NCBI GenBank assembly: GCA_017441825.1
Contig: JAFRVD010000046.1
Span: 1-64,000 of the forward strand
DNA from: Lachnospiraceae bacterium
Lineage (GTDB): Bacteria > Bacillota > Clostridia > Lachnospirales > Lachnospiraceae
DNA: 64,000 bases
Direction: 5' to 3'
Shown here: piece by piece, positions 52,421-61,582 of the stretch
How positions within the stretch are numbered: position 1 is the stretch's first letter
How the letters are laid out: every line of letters begins with the position of its first letter
Notes under the pieces: model-generated
Seen by the model: only the letters and a program-made list of their open reading frames with translations
What the model was told of the DNA's origin: nothing
Databases searched by the model: none
Made by a program: the position numbers and the translations under genes

Positions 52421-52982
52421 CGTTCCTCACCTCGTTTTCAATGATATTAAAACGTCTGAACTCCGGAATGGCTTCTGCTTCTGCCTCACGCAGGATCTGT
52501 TCATTTTTATCAACAGCCGCCAATGCCAATATACCGGATGGATAGAGCGGCTTTTCCAGCCTGCATTGACGAATATCATCATACTCGCTGCATAACGGGA
52601 TATCGTTCTCCCGGCTCACATAATCCAGCATGGCAAGAAGGTACAGACTTTCCGGATACCAGCTCTCAGCATAATATGTTCGTATTTCCTGACCTTCAAG
52701 AGTTTTAATAATAAATTCAACGTCTCCTAGCTCCTTCAATCGGTGGCAGATCGTGCTTTTAAAGATTTCAAAAGCGGGACGCTTTTTCATGAACGGCGCA
52801 AGCAGTTCTTCCATGGGAACGTCCAACGCCTGCGCGATCCGATAGATTGTTTCTGCTGTGCACTTTTCCAGCCGGGCTTTTCCGTTGCATATATCGTTTA
52901 TGGTGGCATATGGCACTTCGCTCATGAGTGCCAGTCTGTACATGCTTAATCTTCTTTTCAGTAGCTCATCCTTTATTATCAT
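52413..52982 (-). CDS. XRE-family HTH protein, probable antitoxin/repressor
   Basis: A 189-residue protein with an N-terminal Cro/C1-type helix-turn-helix (about 5-60: LLKRRLSMYRLALMSEVPYATINDICNGKARLEKCTAETIYRIAQAL). The C-terminal domain of about 120 residues (KELGDVEFIIKTLEGQEIRTYYAE, PLYPSGILALAAVD) is not recognised by name. The start at 52982 follows GGGAGG. It precedes and overlaps a nucleotidyltransferase gene and has a consensus promoter with an inverted repeat, as expected for an autoregulated antitoxin. Confidence 0.78.
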   Translation of the reverse strand: MIIKDELLKRRLSMYRLALMSEVPYATINDICNGKARLEKCTAETIYRIAQALDVPMEELLAPFMKKRPAFEIFKSTICHRLKELGDVEFIIKTLEGQEIRTYYAESWYPESLYLLAMLDYVSRENDIPLCSEYDDIRQCRLEKPLYPSGILALAAVDKNEQILREAEAEAIPEFRRFNIIENEVRNVV

Positions 52983-53009
52983 TGCTGTCCCTCCCTTCTT
53001 ATCAGAGAA

Positions 53010-53038
53010 ATTATATCGGTTGACCGTTATATTGTCAA
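53010..53038 (-). promoter_or_regulatory. Perfect consensus promoter with operator, XRE/nucleotidyltransferase pair
   Basis: Minus strand: TTGACA (53038-53033), 17-base spacer, TATAAT (53015-53010); both hexamers match consensus. The spacer holds CGGT-CA-ACCG, and TTGAC of the -35 box is mirrored by GTCAA nine bases on. The inverted repeat is well placed for repression by the XRE protein. Confidence 0.85.
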
Positions 53039-53058
53039 TAATAAAAAGAGTCAAATAA

Positions 53059-53096
53059 AAAACGTCGTCTGGAACTTTCGGCCAAGACGACGTTTT
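53059..53096 (-). terminator. Intrinsic terminator of the NUDIX-GNAT unit
   Basis: Twelve-pair inverted repeat AAAACGTCGTCT/AGACGACGTTTT (53059-53070, 53085-53096), followed on the minus strand by TTATTTGAC. The plus-strand side is also T-rich (TTTTAATTTTT). Confidence 0.85.
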
Positions 53097-53157
53097 AATT
53101 TTTGAAGTGATTCGATATTCTTCCTCAGAGTTCAGTTTTTTCATATAACCTGCATTC

Positions 53158-53629
53158 TTACAGTCCCGGCACAGTATCATCTGCAACTAATTCCTTAAAG
53201 AACCGCGCCTGACGCTTCGTCTCCGTGTATCCCACGGCACGGTAGAACGCGTGTGCGCCGGTACGCGCTGCTCCGGAATTCAGGCGCATGGCCGTGATAC
53301 CGTTTTCTTTCGCCCACTGCTCTGCGTGGGACAAAAGCGCTCTTCCGATGCCCTGATGCTGTGCGGTCCTGTCTACGGCAAGCCCCAGGATTCGCCATGG
53401 CATCGGCGTACAGTACCTGGTACTTCTCCACATGGACAAAGCCCAGGACCGTCTCCCCGGAGACGGCCGCAAACACCTTCTCCCGGTCCGGCTGAAGCTT
53501 CATAAAGTTCGCTTTTACAAGTTCCGGGGAACACTCATAGCCGAGTTCTTCCGAACTGAGCCGGCAGATCGCTTCAGCGTCCTCTTCCCGGGCTTCCCGG
53601 ATGTGTACCGAATCACCGACTACCTGCAT
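53158..53629 (-). pseudogene. GNAT acetyltransferase with frameshift
   Basis: An N-acetyltransferase reading frame split in two. Frame one starts at 53629 (GGAGGAG site inside the end of the NUDIX gene) and gives MQVVGDSVHIREAREEDAEAI...YADAMAN, then turns to nonsense at about 53390. Another frame continues from that point with ILGLAVDRTAQHQGIGRALL (the acetyl-CoA loop), then AKENGITAMRLNSG and AFYRAVGYTETKRQARFFKEL. Joined, they make a normal GNAT of about 157 residues. A loss of two bases (or gain of one) explains it. Either a recent pseudogene or a sequencing error. Confidence 0.85.
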
Positions 53630-54176
53630 CTCTCTCCTCCAGGATCTCCTTTGCCCGTCTCAGTACCGGCACCTCCCGGTTCCCGATCAGCCGCCCGAGC
53701 GCGGAGTCCCTGCATCTTTCATATTCACTGACTGCCTCTTCGTACCTGAGCTTCAGGGTCGCCAGGTGATACTCATGGATCTCGTCCTCAGTGAGGCTCC
53801 TTTCTCCGAACGAAACCACTCTGCAGAGGAAGTAGTTGTTCAGGTTGTGCCGATGGATCAGGTTGTAGTAATCGCTCACGACGCCGATCCTGCACACCAC
53901 CTCTACTTCCGCGCCCAGCTCCTCCCGGAGCTCGCGATGGATCGCTGTTTCCGGGTCCTCCCCGGGCTCGATCCCGCCGCCTGCAGTCTCGATGACAAAG
54001 GCCCTGCCAAAGTCATCGTCGCGGTCCGCCCGGACAAAATAGAAGTACCCTTCGTCGTCAAATACGATGGCTCGCGCGATCCTTCTGTCGTGATCCGTGT
54101 ACGTAAACGGCCACTCCGTATCCTCAAGCTCAAGCAGGATGCCGGAGCCTTCCGCATCGATCCTTTCTTTATCCAT
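53613..54176 (-). CDS. NUDIX hydrolase
   Basis: A 187-residue NUDIX pyrophosphohydrolase. The Nudix box is GGGIEPGEDPE followed by RELREELGAE (about 66-89). An N-terminal strand pair of about 40 residues precedes it, and a C-terminal helical tail of about 50 residues follows the fold; the size recalls ADP-ribose or nucleoside-diphosphate-sugar hydrolases, but the substrate cannot be set. GGAGGAG precedes the start at 54176. The GNAT frame begins inside its 3' end. Confidence 0.85.
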   Translation of the reverse strand: MDKERIDAEGSGILLELEDTEWPFTYTDHDRRIARAIVFDDEGYFYFVRADRDDDFGRAFVIETAGGGIEPGEDPETAIHRELREELGAEVEVVCRIGVVSDYYNLIHRHNLNNYFLCRVVSFGERSLTEDEIHEYHLATLKLRYEEAVSEYERCRDSALGRLIGNREVPVLRRAKEILEERDAGSR

Positions 54177-54234
54177 TCAACAACTCCTCCGCTGACGCGC
54201 CATAGAGGCAATCAGCGTTACGATCCTCTCCGGA

Positions 54235-55074
54235 TCACCTGATTTTTCTCACCGGGATGCAGATCTCGCTCACATAATCCTGTGCGGACGGATCGCCGGG
54301 CAGGTAGTTCTCAATATCGTACTCCGGGATCAGCTCATAATCCGAAACCGGGAGCCACTCCTTGTAGATCTTCTCCCACATGGCCTGGATCGCTTCCGGC
54401 ATCGGTCCGACGCACTTAAATACCGCCCAGGTGTATTCCGGGATATGGATGATCTCAAAGCCCTCCGGTACGCCTTCCACGTCAGAAGCCTTGCAGCCGA
54501 TCCCGTACCTGAATACGTCGTTGTCCGTTTTCTGCTCTGCGCATACGCCAAGATAGCCGGGGATCTTCCGGTATTCCTCGTTGTCAAAGTATTCGTCCCA
54601 GAAAGCAGGGATCTCCTTATCACCTGTTTCCGCGTGAAAATCCTTTGCATGTACGAGAAGCTCCATCGCTTCCCATTTTTCGATCGTGTATTCCATGATA
54701 CAGCCTCCTTCAATTGTGATTTGGACGGTAAACCGGTTCATGAACTGAATGGGGCTGCCCTTCTTTACCTGTACGGGCGACACGCCGTGAAATCTTGTAA
54801 AGGCCTTTGTAAAGCTCTCCGGCGAATCATAGCAGTATTTCATCGCCGCGTCAATGACTTTCGCTTCTCCGTTCAAGAGGTCTGCTCCGGCCTGCGAAAG
54901 ACGCCTTTTACGCAGGTATTCTGCCGGCGACATATCCGTCAAAAGTGAAAACGCTCTCTGAAAATGAAAAGCGGAAAGGTTCACATGCTTCGCAATATCC
55001 GAAAGAGTGATCTCTTCGGTGAGATGGCCCTCCATATATTCAATTGCATCGTTGATCGTCCTGACCCAGTCCAT
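54235..55074 (-). CDS. AraC-family regulator with GyrI-like effector domain
   Basis: A 279-residue transcription factor. Two helix-turn-helix units of the AraC/XylS type lie at the N-terminus (about 5-105: LSDIAKHVNLSAFHFQRAFSLLTDMSPAEYL, then VIDAAMKYCYDSPESFTKAFTRFHGVSP). The C-terminal GyrI-like/Rob effector domain (about 125-279) has FEIIHIPEYTWAVFKCVG and a final DYVSEICIPV. Such proteins respond to small, often cationic or hydrophobic, ligands. GGAGGGG precedes the start, and TATAAT stands about 30 bases upstream. The target is unknown; the divergent or adjacent MBL gene is a candidate. Confidence 0.9.
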   Translation of the reverse strand: MDWVRTINDAIEYMEGHLTEEITLSDIAKHVNLSAFHFQRAFSLLTDMSPAEYLRKRRLSQAGADLLNGEAKVIDAAMKYCYDSPESFTKAFTRFHGVSPVQVKKGSPIQFMNRFTVQITIEGGCIMEYTIEKWEAMELLVHAKDFHAETGDKEIPAFWDEYFDNEEYRKIPGYLGVCAEQKTDNDVFRYGIGCKASDVEGVPEGFEIIHIPEYTWAVFKCVGPMPEAIQAMWEKIYKEWLPVSDYELIPEYDIENYLPGDPSAQDYVSEICIPVRKIR

Positions 55075-55213
55075 TCGGTTCCCCTCCTTTCACAACGGAT
55101 TATAAGCCGGCTCTTAAGAATATTCCTGTCATGGATTGCTATGTTTTGTCCGAAAGCCGATGATACGCGGAGGATCCCTGCCGGTCCTCCGAAAGCTTTT
55201 CCTGCCGGCCTTC

Positions 55214-56116
55214 TTAGAACATCGGCATCGGATCGAAGTTGATCACCCGGGCAGTTTTTCCGCACGCAAAACGTTTTTCCGGGCTGTAGCACCTATTGAA
55301 AAGCTTTCCGTCCGCGCGCTCGGTCGTACTTGCGCCGTGTTTTGCGGCGTAGACTATCTTCCGGCCGAACATACTCTCCATTTCTTCATGATCGTCCGTT
55401 CCGGCAAGCACCCGTGCGCAGAGCTCGATGCCCTCGTCGATTACCGAAGGCGGAAGCACCTGGTGTCCGCCGTACATGACGTCAAACTGATCCTGATAGT
55501 GTTTAAAGTGAAGCAGGTTTTTGAGGTAGTCTTCGATCGGGAGGGAATTGCCGAAGCCCAGCAGTGTATTGCTGTTGCAGCAGTCACCTGTATAGGCGAT
55601 CCGGCTCTTTGGATCCACATATGCCACGGATCCTGCCGAGTGCCCGCCGACCCAGACGACTTCTATTGTCCGTCCTCCGAGGTCCAGGATATCCCCGTCA
55701 TAAAGAGGATATGCCGGAACAGCCTTAAATTCCTGCATATCGAAAAGCTCTGCAAGATCCCGAAGCTCCGGGAAAGCTTCCGCCTGAACGCGTTTCAGCA
55801 TTTCTTCCCTCGGAGGGAGCTTCGAATCCAGGTAATTCGCGATATCCAGATGATGGATATAGCAGGAATCAAACTCGGTATTCCCGCCGATATGATCCAG
55901 ATGGAAATGCGTCAGCACAAGCCTGATCGGCTTGTCCGTGAGTGTTTCACAGAATTCCCGCAGGCTCCCGTAGCCGTACATGGTATCAATGAGAAGCGCC
56001 GTATCCTGCCCTTCGATCAGATAGCAGTATACATGCTCCTGATCCGTGAATGCGTACTCGATCTGCCAGGATTTTTCCGCGACTTCCGTTGCCTTATAGT
56101 ATTTCACATCAGACAT
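55214..56116 (-). CDS. MBL-fold metallohydrolase (second copy)
   Basis: A 300-residue metallo-beta-lactamase-fold protein. Metal motif H70-F-H72-L-D74-H75 in LVLTHFHLDHIGGN; then VVWVGGHSAGSVAY, AYTGDCCNSNTLLGF and MYGGHQVLPPSVIDEGIE. It parallels the protein at 1650-2606 along its whole length (shared GYGSLREFCETLTD versus GYGNLRKFCESITD). GGAGGAG precedes the start. Substrate unknown; the two paralogues probably act on related molecules. Confidence 0.85.
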   Translation of the reverse strand: MSDVKYYKATEVAEKSWQIEYAFTDQEHVYCYLIEGQDTALLIDTMYGYGSLREFCETLTDKPIRLVLTHFHLDHIGGNTEFDSCYIHHLDIANYLDSKLPPREEMLKRVQAEAFPELRDLAELFDMQEFKAVPAYPLYDGDILDLGGRTIEVVWVGGHSAGSVAYVDPKSRIAYTGDCCNSNTLLGFGNSLPIEDYLKNLLHFKHYQDQFDVMYGGHQVLPPSVIDEGIELCARVLAGTDDHEEMESMFGRKIVYAAKHGASTTERADGKLFNRCYSPEKRFACGKTARVINFDPMPMF

Positions 56117-56365
56117 AAAACTGCTCCTCCATTATTTTTTATTTATTCAATGTACCATGAAACATTTATTACATCCATATCGAAATAGTACCTGCAGACT
56201 CCGCCGCTGCCTTCCGCAATATGCTCATCTTCTCTTCTTTGTTTTACTGTTCATGCCCCGAATACGCCGGACGATGTTTGCGCCAATAAATACAAAGGAA
56301 AATTCTATGGCAAGGTTCTCCTGATACCGATTTATTTTTTTAACTCAAACTGAATCCCTTGCCGT

Positions 56366-57421
56366 TCAGTTCTCTTCCAGGATCCTCAGCGCTTCCTTGA
56401 TATCCTGCCCCAGTAGCTCCTGTGTCTTCTCAAATTGGAACTTTTTATGAAGCCGGTCCTGTACCTTGAAAAAAGCCTTCTTCCCGTATTTCCGGACGTA
56501 AAGCGACTGCGCCTTGGCTGCGTTCGCACCGTCGTTTTCGGGGACATAGAACCCTTTTTCACAGGATTCCAGGAGTTCGCACTCGTAGCAGCCGTCAAAG
56601 CCCTTTTCCGTGCAGCACACTTCATTCGGACACCTGTGGTCCGGAGAGATCGTCGCGTTCGAACAGGCGTTATAGGCTGACCTGCAGGAGCCGCACCAGG
56701 CGCCCAGGAAGCAGTGATTGCAGGACAGGCCGCAGTACGCGAGCGGGTCCACTCCCTTCCGCGCGATCTCGCACAGCCGGTTCTTGATCCGGCGCATCGC
56801 TTCGATGTGCATGACCCAGTGCCTGCTGAACGGCATCTTGATGAGGCCGCGCACGTCCTTTCCGCACCAGTAGTCGATGAGCCACGCCGCCTCCTCGTCT
56901 TCGCTTACGCAGCCGGTCTTCGCGAGCTTCTCCTTCATGCCTTCCCCGAATTTACGCTTGAGATCCGCATATTCCAGCTGCTCAAGAAGCTGGTCCGAGG
57001 ACTTCTTCACTTCCTGTGCATAACGGTAAAGCTCTTTGACGTCCAGCTGCTTTGAAAACTCCGCGATGGCATCGCCGGAAAGCTCGTTCCCTGTCGTGAT
57101 GATGGGCGAGTGGATGCTCTTGTCAAAGCCCTCCTTAAAGAGTACCTGTGTGTCTCCCGCGATCATCTCATGCGCGACGATGTCCTCGATCCTGAAGATA
57201 TGCCAGATCGAATACGCGAGCGTCTTGCTGTGATAGCCGTCCGCGCCGGCGTACGGCTGCAGAGAAAACGCCTCCGCCGGGTAGTTCCACACGATCTGGG
57301 TGATCTGTAAAAACATATCGTCCCTGAACGCGATCAGCTTTTCGATGCCTTCCCGGAAAGTCGCTTCCTTTCCGATGAACTGCTGCATTTCCTTGTTTTT
57401 CTCCGACCAGCCCTTATCCAT
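56366..57421 (-). CDS. DinB-like four-helix protein fused to DUF3795 Cys-rich domain
   Basis: A 351-residue two-domain protein. The first part (about 1-215) looks like a DinB/YfiT-type four-helix bundle, with the metal His set spread as YSIWHIFRIEDIVAHEMI and SRHWVMHIEAMRRI. The second part (about 225-320) is Cys-rich: LAYCGLSCNHCFLGAWCGSCRS, RCPNEVCCTEKGFDGCYECEL and ESCEKGFY, the pattern of DUF3795, probably binding zinc or Fe-S. DinB proteins often use bacillithiol or other thiols; the fusion suggests a thiol or metal stress role (inference). AAAGGAG precedes the start. Confidence 0.75.
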   Translation of the reverse strand: MDKGWSEKNKEMQQFIGKEATFREGIEKLIAFRDDMFLQITQIVWNYPAEAFSLQPYAGADGYHSKTLAYSIWHIFRIEDIVAHEMIAGDTQVLFKEGFDKSIHSPIITTGNELSGDAIAEFSKQLDVKELYRYAQEVKKSSDQLLEQLEYADLKRKFGEGMKEKLAKTGCVSEDEEAAWLIDYWCGKDVRGLIKMPFSRHWVMHIEAMRRIKNRLCEIARKGVDPLAYCGLSCNHCFLGAWCGSCRSAYNACSNATISPDHRCPNEVCCTEKGFDGCYECELLESCEKGFYVPENDGANAAKAQSLYVRKYGKKAFFKVQDRLHKKFQFEKTQELLGQDIKEALRILEEN

Positions 57422-57480
57422 ATTTCTCCTTTCAGCGGCTCACCGCCTTGCTTTCCGATGCCTATGTTTTTCGGTGTATC

Positions 57481-57534
57481 TGTATATGTCTCAATTTCTG
57501 TATCTGTTTCAATTTCTGTATCCGTTCCTAAAAC
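57481..57534. repeat. Three tandem copies of an 18-base unit
   Basis: Units TGTATATGTCTCAATTTC, TGTATCTGTTTCAATTTC and a decayed third copy TGTATCCGTTCCTAAAAC lie end to end between the TIGR04076 gene stop and the DinB gene. A still weaker copy may precede them from 57463. Confidence 0.75.
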
Positions 57535-57537
57535 AGC

Positions 57538-57849
57538 TCAGGCTTCTTCGTCCATCGCTTCCAGAAGGAAGCTCACCGGCCGGAAGCCGTCGTTGCACGA
57601 GATCATGGCAGACTTTGGATCCTTCATCCAGCCGTCATAGAAGTTTTCGCCGCCGTGGGCAAGCGTCATGACAAACGGGGAAACCGTGTCCCAGGCACTG
57701 TCACAGAACCCTTCCGGCTTTTCCCACCCGTTGCAGATGAACGTGTCTCCAAGCTCCATCATACAGGCGTGCTCGATCGGATTCTCGTACTGCTCCATGA
57801 GATCTTCATAGCGGGCGATCTTTTTGACTGTGATCCGTACCTTTTTCAT
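57538..57849 (-). CDS. TIGR04076 family protein
   Basis: A 103-residue protein fitting the TIGR04076 family in size and pattern: KKVRITVKKIARYEDLMEQY at the start, GDTFICNGWEKPEGFCDSAWDTVSPFVMTLAHGG in the middle and KSAMISCNDGFRPVSFLLE at the end. Family function is unknown; the conserved Cys residues and the company of a Cys-rich DinB fusion hint at metal or thiol chemistry. GGAGAGG precedes the ATG. It may be read through from the acetylesterase gene 15 bases upstream. Confidence 0.8.
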   Translation of the reverse strand: MKKVRITVKKIARYEDLMEQYENPIEHACMMELGDTFICNGWEKPEGFCDSAWDTVSPFVMTLAHGGENFYDGWMKDPKSAMISCNDGFRPVSFLLEAMDEEA

Positions 57850-57864
57850 GGTCCTCTCCTTCTC

Positions 57865-59589
57865 TTATGACTGCTGAACATTATCGACAGATTCCGGCGC
57901 CTCCACGAGCTTCCTGTACGCCTCATACATCCGCGCTGCGGCTTCGCACTTATTCTGCGGGTGCAGCTCGTACCGCTGCCCGAGGTCGTAAAGATCCGCA
58001 AGACTGCAGTGCGGGATCACGGCTGCAGCCCGCTCCTGCGCCGCTCTTAGCCTGTCCCAGTTGTCGGTTTCACGCTCGTCGTCCTCATGGCCGAAATATG
58101 GGAGCTCCGCGAAGACGATCGGAAGGTCCGGGGCTTCAAAGCAGTCCCGGACAGAGCCCGCCATGAGTTCCATGAGAAATCCATAATCCTGCGAGAACAG
58201 GGTGTTGGATTCCCCCTGGTAGAACAGCATCGCCTTCACGCGCAGCCGGCGGAGCGGATGGATCATTGCGTTGTAGATGCCTGAGGGCCGGTAATTGAAA
58301 AATGTGTCCTCCGGGAGAGAAATACCCGGATATTTCTTCTTCCCGTCTTCATAAAGATTCGTGCCAATTCGCCATTCCCACGGGCCGCTAAGAGGGATCC
58401 GCACACCCTCGAATTCGAGGAAGTACGGCATTTCCGGGACAAAGCCGCCGGCGCGTCCGAGGGCCTTGACACGGACGGTAAGCGTATTCTCCTTCCTGAG
58501 GATCCCCTCCGGCACCGGATAGCGCCTGGGGGGATACCGGTATTCCGTACGTCCGATGAGAGTACCGTTCAAGTACGTTTCATCCGCGTCGATGACCGTC
58601 CCTAACACCATCTTGGCCGCACGTCCTGCCATCCGCTCCGGCACTTCGAACCGCTTCAGTACCCACACGCTCCCCCGGAGACTTTCAAGCTCGGGGTATT
58701 CGGGAAGGGTCTCCCAAAGTCCCGGCACCGCGAGATACCGTGCCTTCTCTCCGGCCCCAAAAAGGCTGTTTTCGGCCTCCCAGTGATTCTTCCGCCCGTT
58801 GTCCGTCTCATCCAGAAAACGGTAGAATTCCGCGTTTTTCCGCGCTTCCCGGGCCAGTGTGGCATCGATGTACGCGTCATCCTTGTCGAGCTGCACCGCA
58901 TCCTTATAAAAGAACGCGTTATAGTGGTTCCCGGAAAGTACGCCGTCTTTTTCTTTACTCTCTCCCCGCGCCTCCGCTGCCGCGATGAGCTCCCGGGCCG
59001 CCGCGAGAAGCCGCTCCTCCGGGATCAGCGCTTCGATCTGGATCCCCCCGAGCGCCGTCTCCAAAAGCCCGACGGGTACGCCCTCGTCCCGGCGGACCTT
59101 TTCCGCAAAGAAGAAGCCGAGCGCGCTGAATTCGTAGAGGTTCTCCTGGGTGGCTTTTTTCCACGCGCCTTCGTAAAGGTCAGAGACCGGCCCGTGGAAC
59201 TCCGCGCGCTTCGGGACCTCAAATGCGCGGATCAGAGGGTCATCGGCGGTCTTCACGTAGTCCGCCGTAAGGTCCAGCGTCCGGCGGACGGGCAGCTCCA
59301 TGTTGGACTGGCCGGCGAGGAGGAACACGTCCCCTGAAAGGACGTCCCGGATCACCCGTACCCCGCAGGCATCCGAAATACGGATCTCATACGGCCCGCC
59401 TGCGGGAAGAGGAGGCAGCAGGAACTCAAAGGAGCCGTCGGCAAAGGACGCCGGCTCTCCCGCAAAAATCACAGCTTCTCCCGAAAGGACACTCACGGAT
59501 ACCTGTCCTTCCGCTTCCGTCCCCCAGATTTTGTTTTCCGCTTCTCTCTGCAGGACCATTCCGTCCGACAGCAGGCTTGAAAGCTTCAT
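57865..59589 (-). CDS. Sialate O-acetylesterase-type carbohydrate esterase
   Basis: A 574-residue SGNH-family carbohydrate acetylesterase. The nucleophile S95 is in AGQSNMEL; LFYQGESN is the second family block; the late DLYDLGQRYELHPQNK holds the Asp/His pair. Between them, about 310-410, is a GH2-like sugar-binding jelly roll (IDADETYLNGTLIG), normal for this family. No signal peptide, so it probably deacetylates imported oligosaccharides. Its start shares a base with the stop of the GH67 gene (TGATG), which ties it to glucuronoxylan use. Confidence 0.88.
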   Translation of the reverse strand: MKLSSLLSDGMVLQREAENKIWGTEAEGQVSVSVLSGEAVIFAGEPASFADGSFEFLLPPLPAGGPYEIRISDACGVRVIRDVLSGDVFLLAGQSNMELPVRRTLDLTADYVKTADDPLIRAFEVPKRAEFHGPVSDLYEGAWKKATQENLYEFSALGFFFAEKVRRDEGVPVGLLETALGGIQIEALIPEERLLAAARELIAAAEARGESKEKDGVLSGNHYNAFFYKDAVQLDKDDAYIDATLAREARKNAEFYRFLDETDNGRKNHWEAENSLFGAGEKARYLAVPGLWETLPEYPELESLRGSVWVLKRFEVPERMAGRAAKMVLGTVIDADETYLNGTLIGRTEYRYPPRRYPVPEGILRKENTLTVRVKALGRAGGFVPEMPYFLEFEGVRIPLSGPWEWRIGTNLYEDGKKKYPGISLPEDTFFNYRPSGIYNAMIHPLRRLRVKAMLFYQGESNTLFSQDYGFLMELMAGSVRDCFEAPDLPIVFAELPYFGHEDDERETDNWDRLRAAQERAAAVIPHCSLADLYDLGQRYELHPQNKCEAAARMYEAYRKLVEAPESVDNVQQS

Positions 59590-61582
59590 CAGTACAGTTC
59601 CCTGCCTTTCGCGTCTTCAATGAGCGTTTTCCGGTAAAAATACGAATTGATCACGTCCCGCCACTCCCTGCTGTGCTCGACCTGGTGCCGGAACCGCACC
59701 ATCATCCGTTCATACGCGTCTTCGTCGATCCGCCCTTTGAGGCCCGCAAAGAGCCACACCATGTCTTCCACGTCCGACACGCCTTCAAAGTGCGTGTCAT
59801 AGATATGCTGGATGACGGTCTTCCCGGACTTCAGAACGTAATCGTACGGAACCCTGTGGAAGAACAGAAGAAGCTCATCCGGCGTGGTCTCCGGGTTCTC
59901 GTACATGGACGCGTTCGGCTCGTGATAGAGCTTTGTGTACCCGGTGCCCGCGCTGTTCCGTTCGACGCCGACCGCCTTCGCCGTCGCCTTGTGGTACGTC
60001 CCCCATTTCGAATACTCGTACCCGTCCGGGTCCGGCCCGTAGTGCACACCGGGCACGACCATCCAGCCGATCCCGAGCGGCGCCGTATACTTTTCATATG
60101 CCGGCCAGGACATCATGAGGATCTTTTTGAGATTCCGTACGACCTTTTCATCATTTCCGAATGTGAGCCGGATCCACTCCTCCGCGATCTCTTCGGCGGA
60201 CAGGTCCGGGTCGAACGAAAGCCGCCCGAAGCCATAGAGGTTTGCCGCGGCCAGGTCGTGCCCGGTCCAGTTCAAGTCGTTCCCGGTGTTCGTGACCGCG
60301 CACATGCCAGTCAGCGGATTCCCGAAGGTCTTCCCGCCGATGACGTCCCGCACCCGCGACTTCTTTCCGTCTCCGGCGTCCCCGAGGGCGTACGTCTCAA
60401 ACTCCAGCACCTCCTTGAACCACGGGATCAGGTAGCACACGTGCCTCTGTTGCCCCGTGTATTCCTGCGCGATCTGGAATTCGATCATCTGGTTCGTCTT
60501 CGGCATTGCGCCAAAGAGCGGCGAAACAGGCTCCCGGACCTGGAAGTCCATCGGCCCGTTCTTGATCTGAAGGACAACGTTTTCGTCAAAGCACCCGTCG
60601 AGGTCATGGAAATAGTCGTATGCGGCGCGCGCCCGGTCGGTTTTGAGATCCCGCCAGTCCTGCTGGCAGTTATAGACGAAGCACCGCCAGAGGATGATCC
60701 CGCCGTGCTTTTTCACGGCCCGCGCGAGCATGTTCGCACCTTCTGCCTGGGTCCGCCCGTAGGTGAACGGGCCGGGCCGTCCTTCGGAATCAGCCTTCAC
60801 AAGGAACCCGCCGAGTGCAGGCGTCTTCTCATAAACTTCGTCGAACTTACGCTCCCACCAGGCTGCGACCTTCGGCTCTTGCGGGTCCGCGCTTTGGATC
60901 TCGGGATCCTCCACCGGCGCCGCGTAGTTGAGGCTCAGGAACATCCGGACGCCGTATGATGAAAACAGCTCGGAAAGCTCCCGGACCTTATCGATGTATC
61001 TGTCGTTAATGAGGTCACACGCCGCGCCCTTCACGTTCACGTTGTTGACGGCGACGGCATTGACGCCCATGGACGCAAGGAGCCGCGCGTAGTCGCGCGT
61101 ACGCTCATCAATCAGGACCTCGTCGTTCTCAAAAAAGAACGAATTTCCGGAATAGCCGCGTTCGATGGACCCGTCCATGTTGTCCCAGTGGTCGAGCATG
61201 CGGAGGCGGTTTGCGGGGACTTCCGTAAGCTCCTGGAATCCGAGCCGGTACACGTTGATGAACCGGAACGCGCCGTAGAGGAGCCCGGTCTCCGTGTTCG
61301 CCTCGATCACATACTTCTCTCCGTCTTTCCGGAGACGATAGCCTTCTTCGGAAAGTGCGGGATCCTCTGTAAGCTTCAGGATCACACTGAGATTCTGAAT
61401 GCTTTTCGCATGGGTGAGCTCCCAGACAGCATTCCGTAAGAGTGCGCTTTCCTGCGCTTTACAGGCAACGCCCTCATCCTGCGGTTTTTCCGCTGCACCC
61501 GTATCGTTAAAAGCACTGCAATCGACTCTTACGTCCACGCCGTTGCCATCAGCCGTTTCATCAAGCCACAGCTTTGTATACA

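Noticed and set aside
53158..53472. Separate 104-residue GNAT gene
   Set aside because: Its first 27 residues are out-of-frame translation of the upstream GNAT half; it has no ribosome site and is the 3' part of the frameshifted gene.
57458..57640. Short plus-strand frame with a repeated Val-Ser-Ile pattern
   Set aside because: The pattern comes from the 18-base DNA repeat; no ribosome site, and it runs antisense into the TIGR04076 gene.
59577..60959. 460-residue open frame on the plus strand
   Set aside because: Antisense to the GH67 gene, which has full family motifs.
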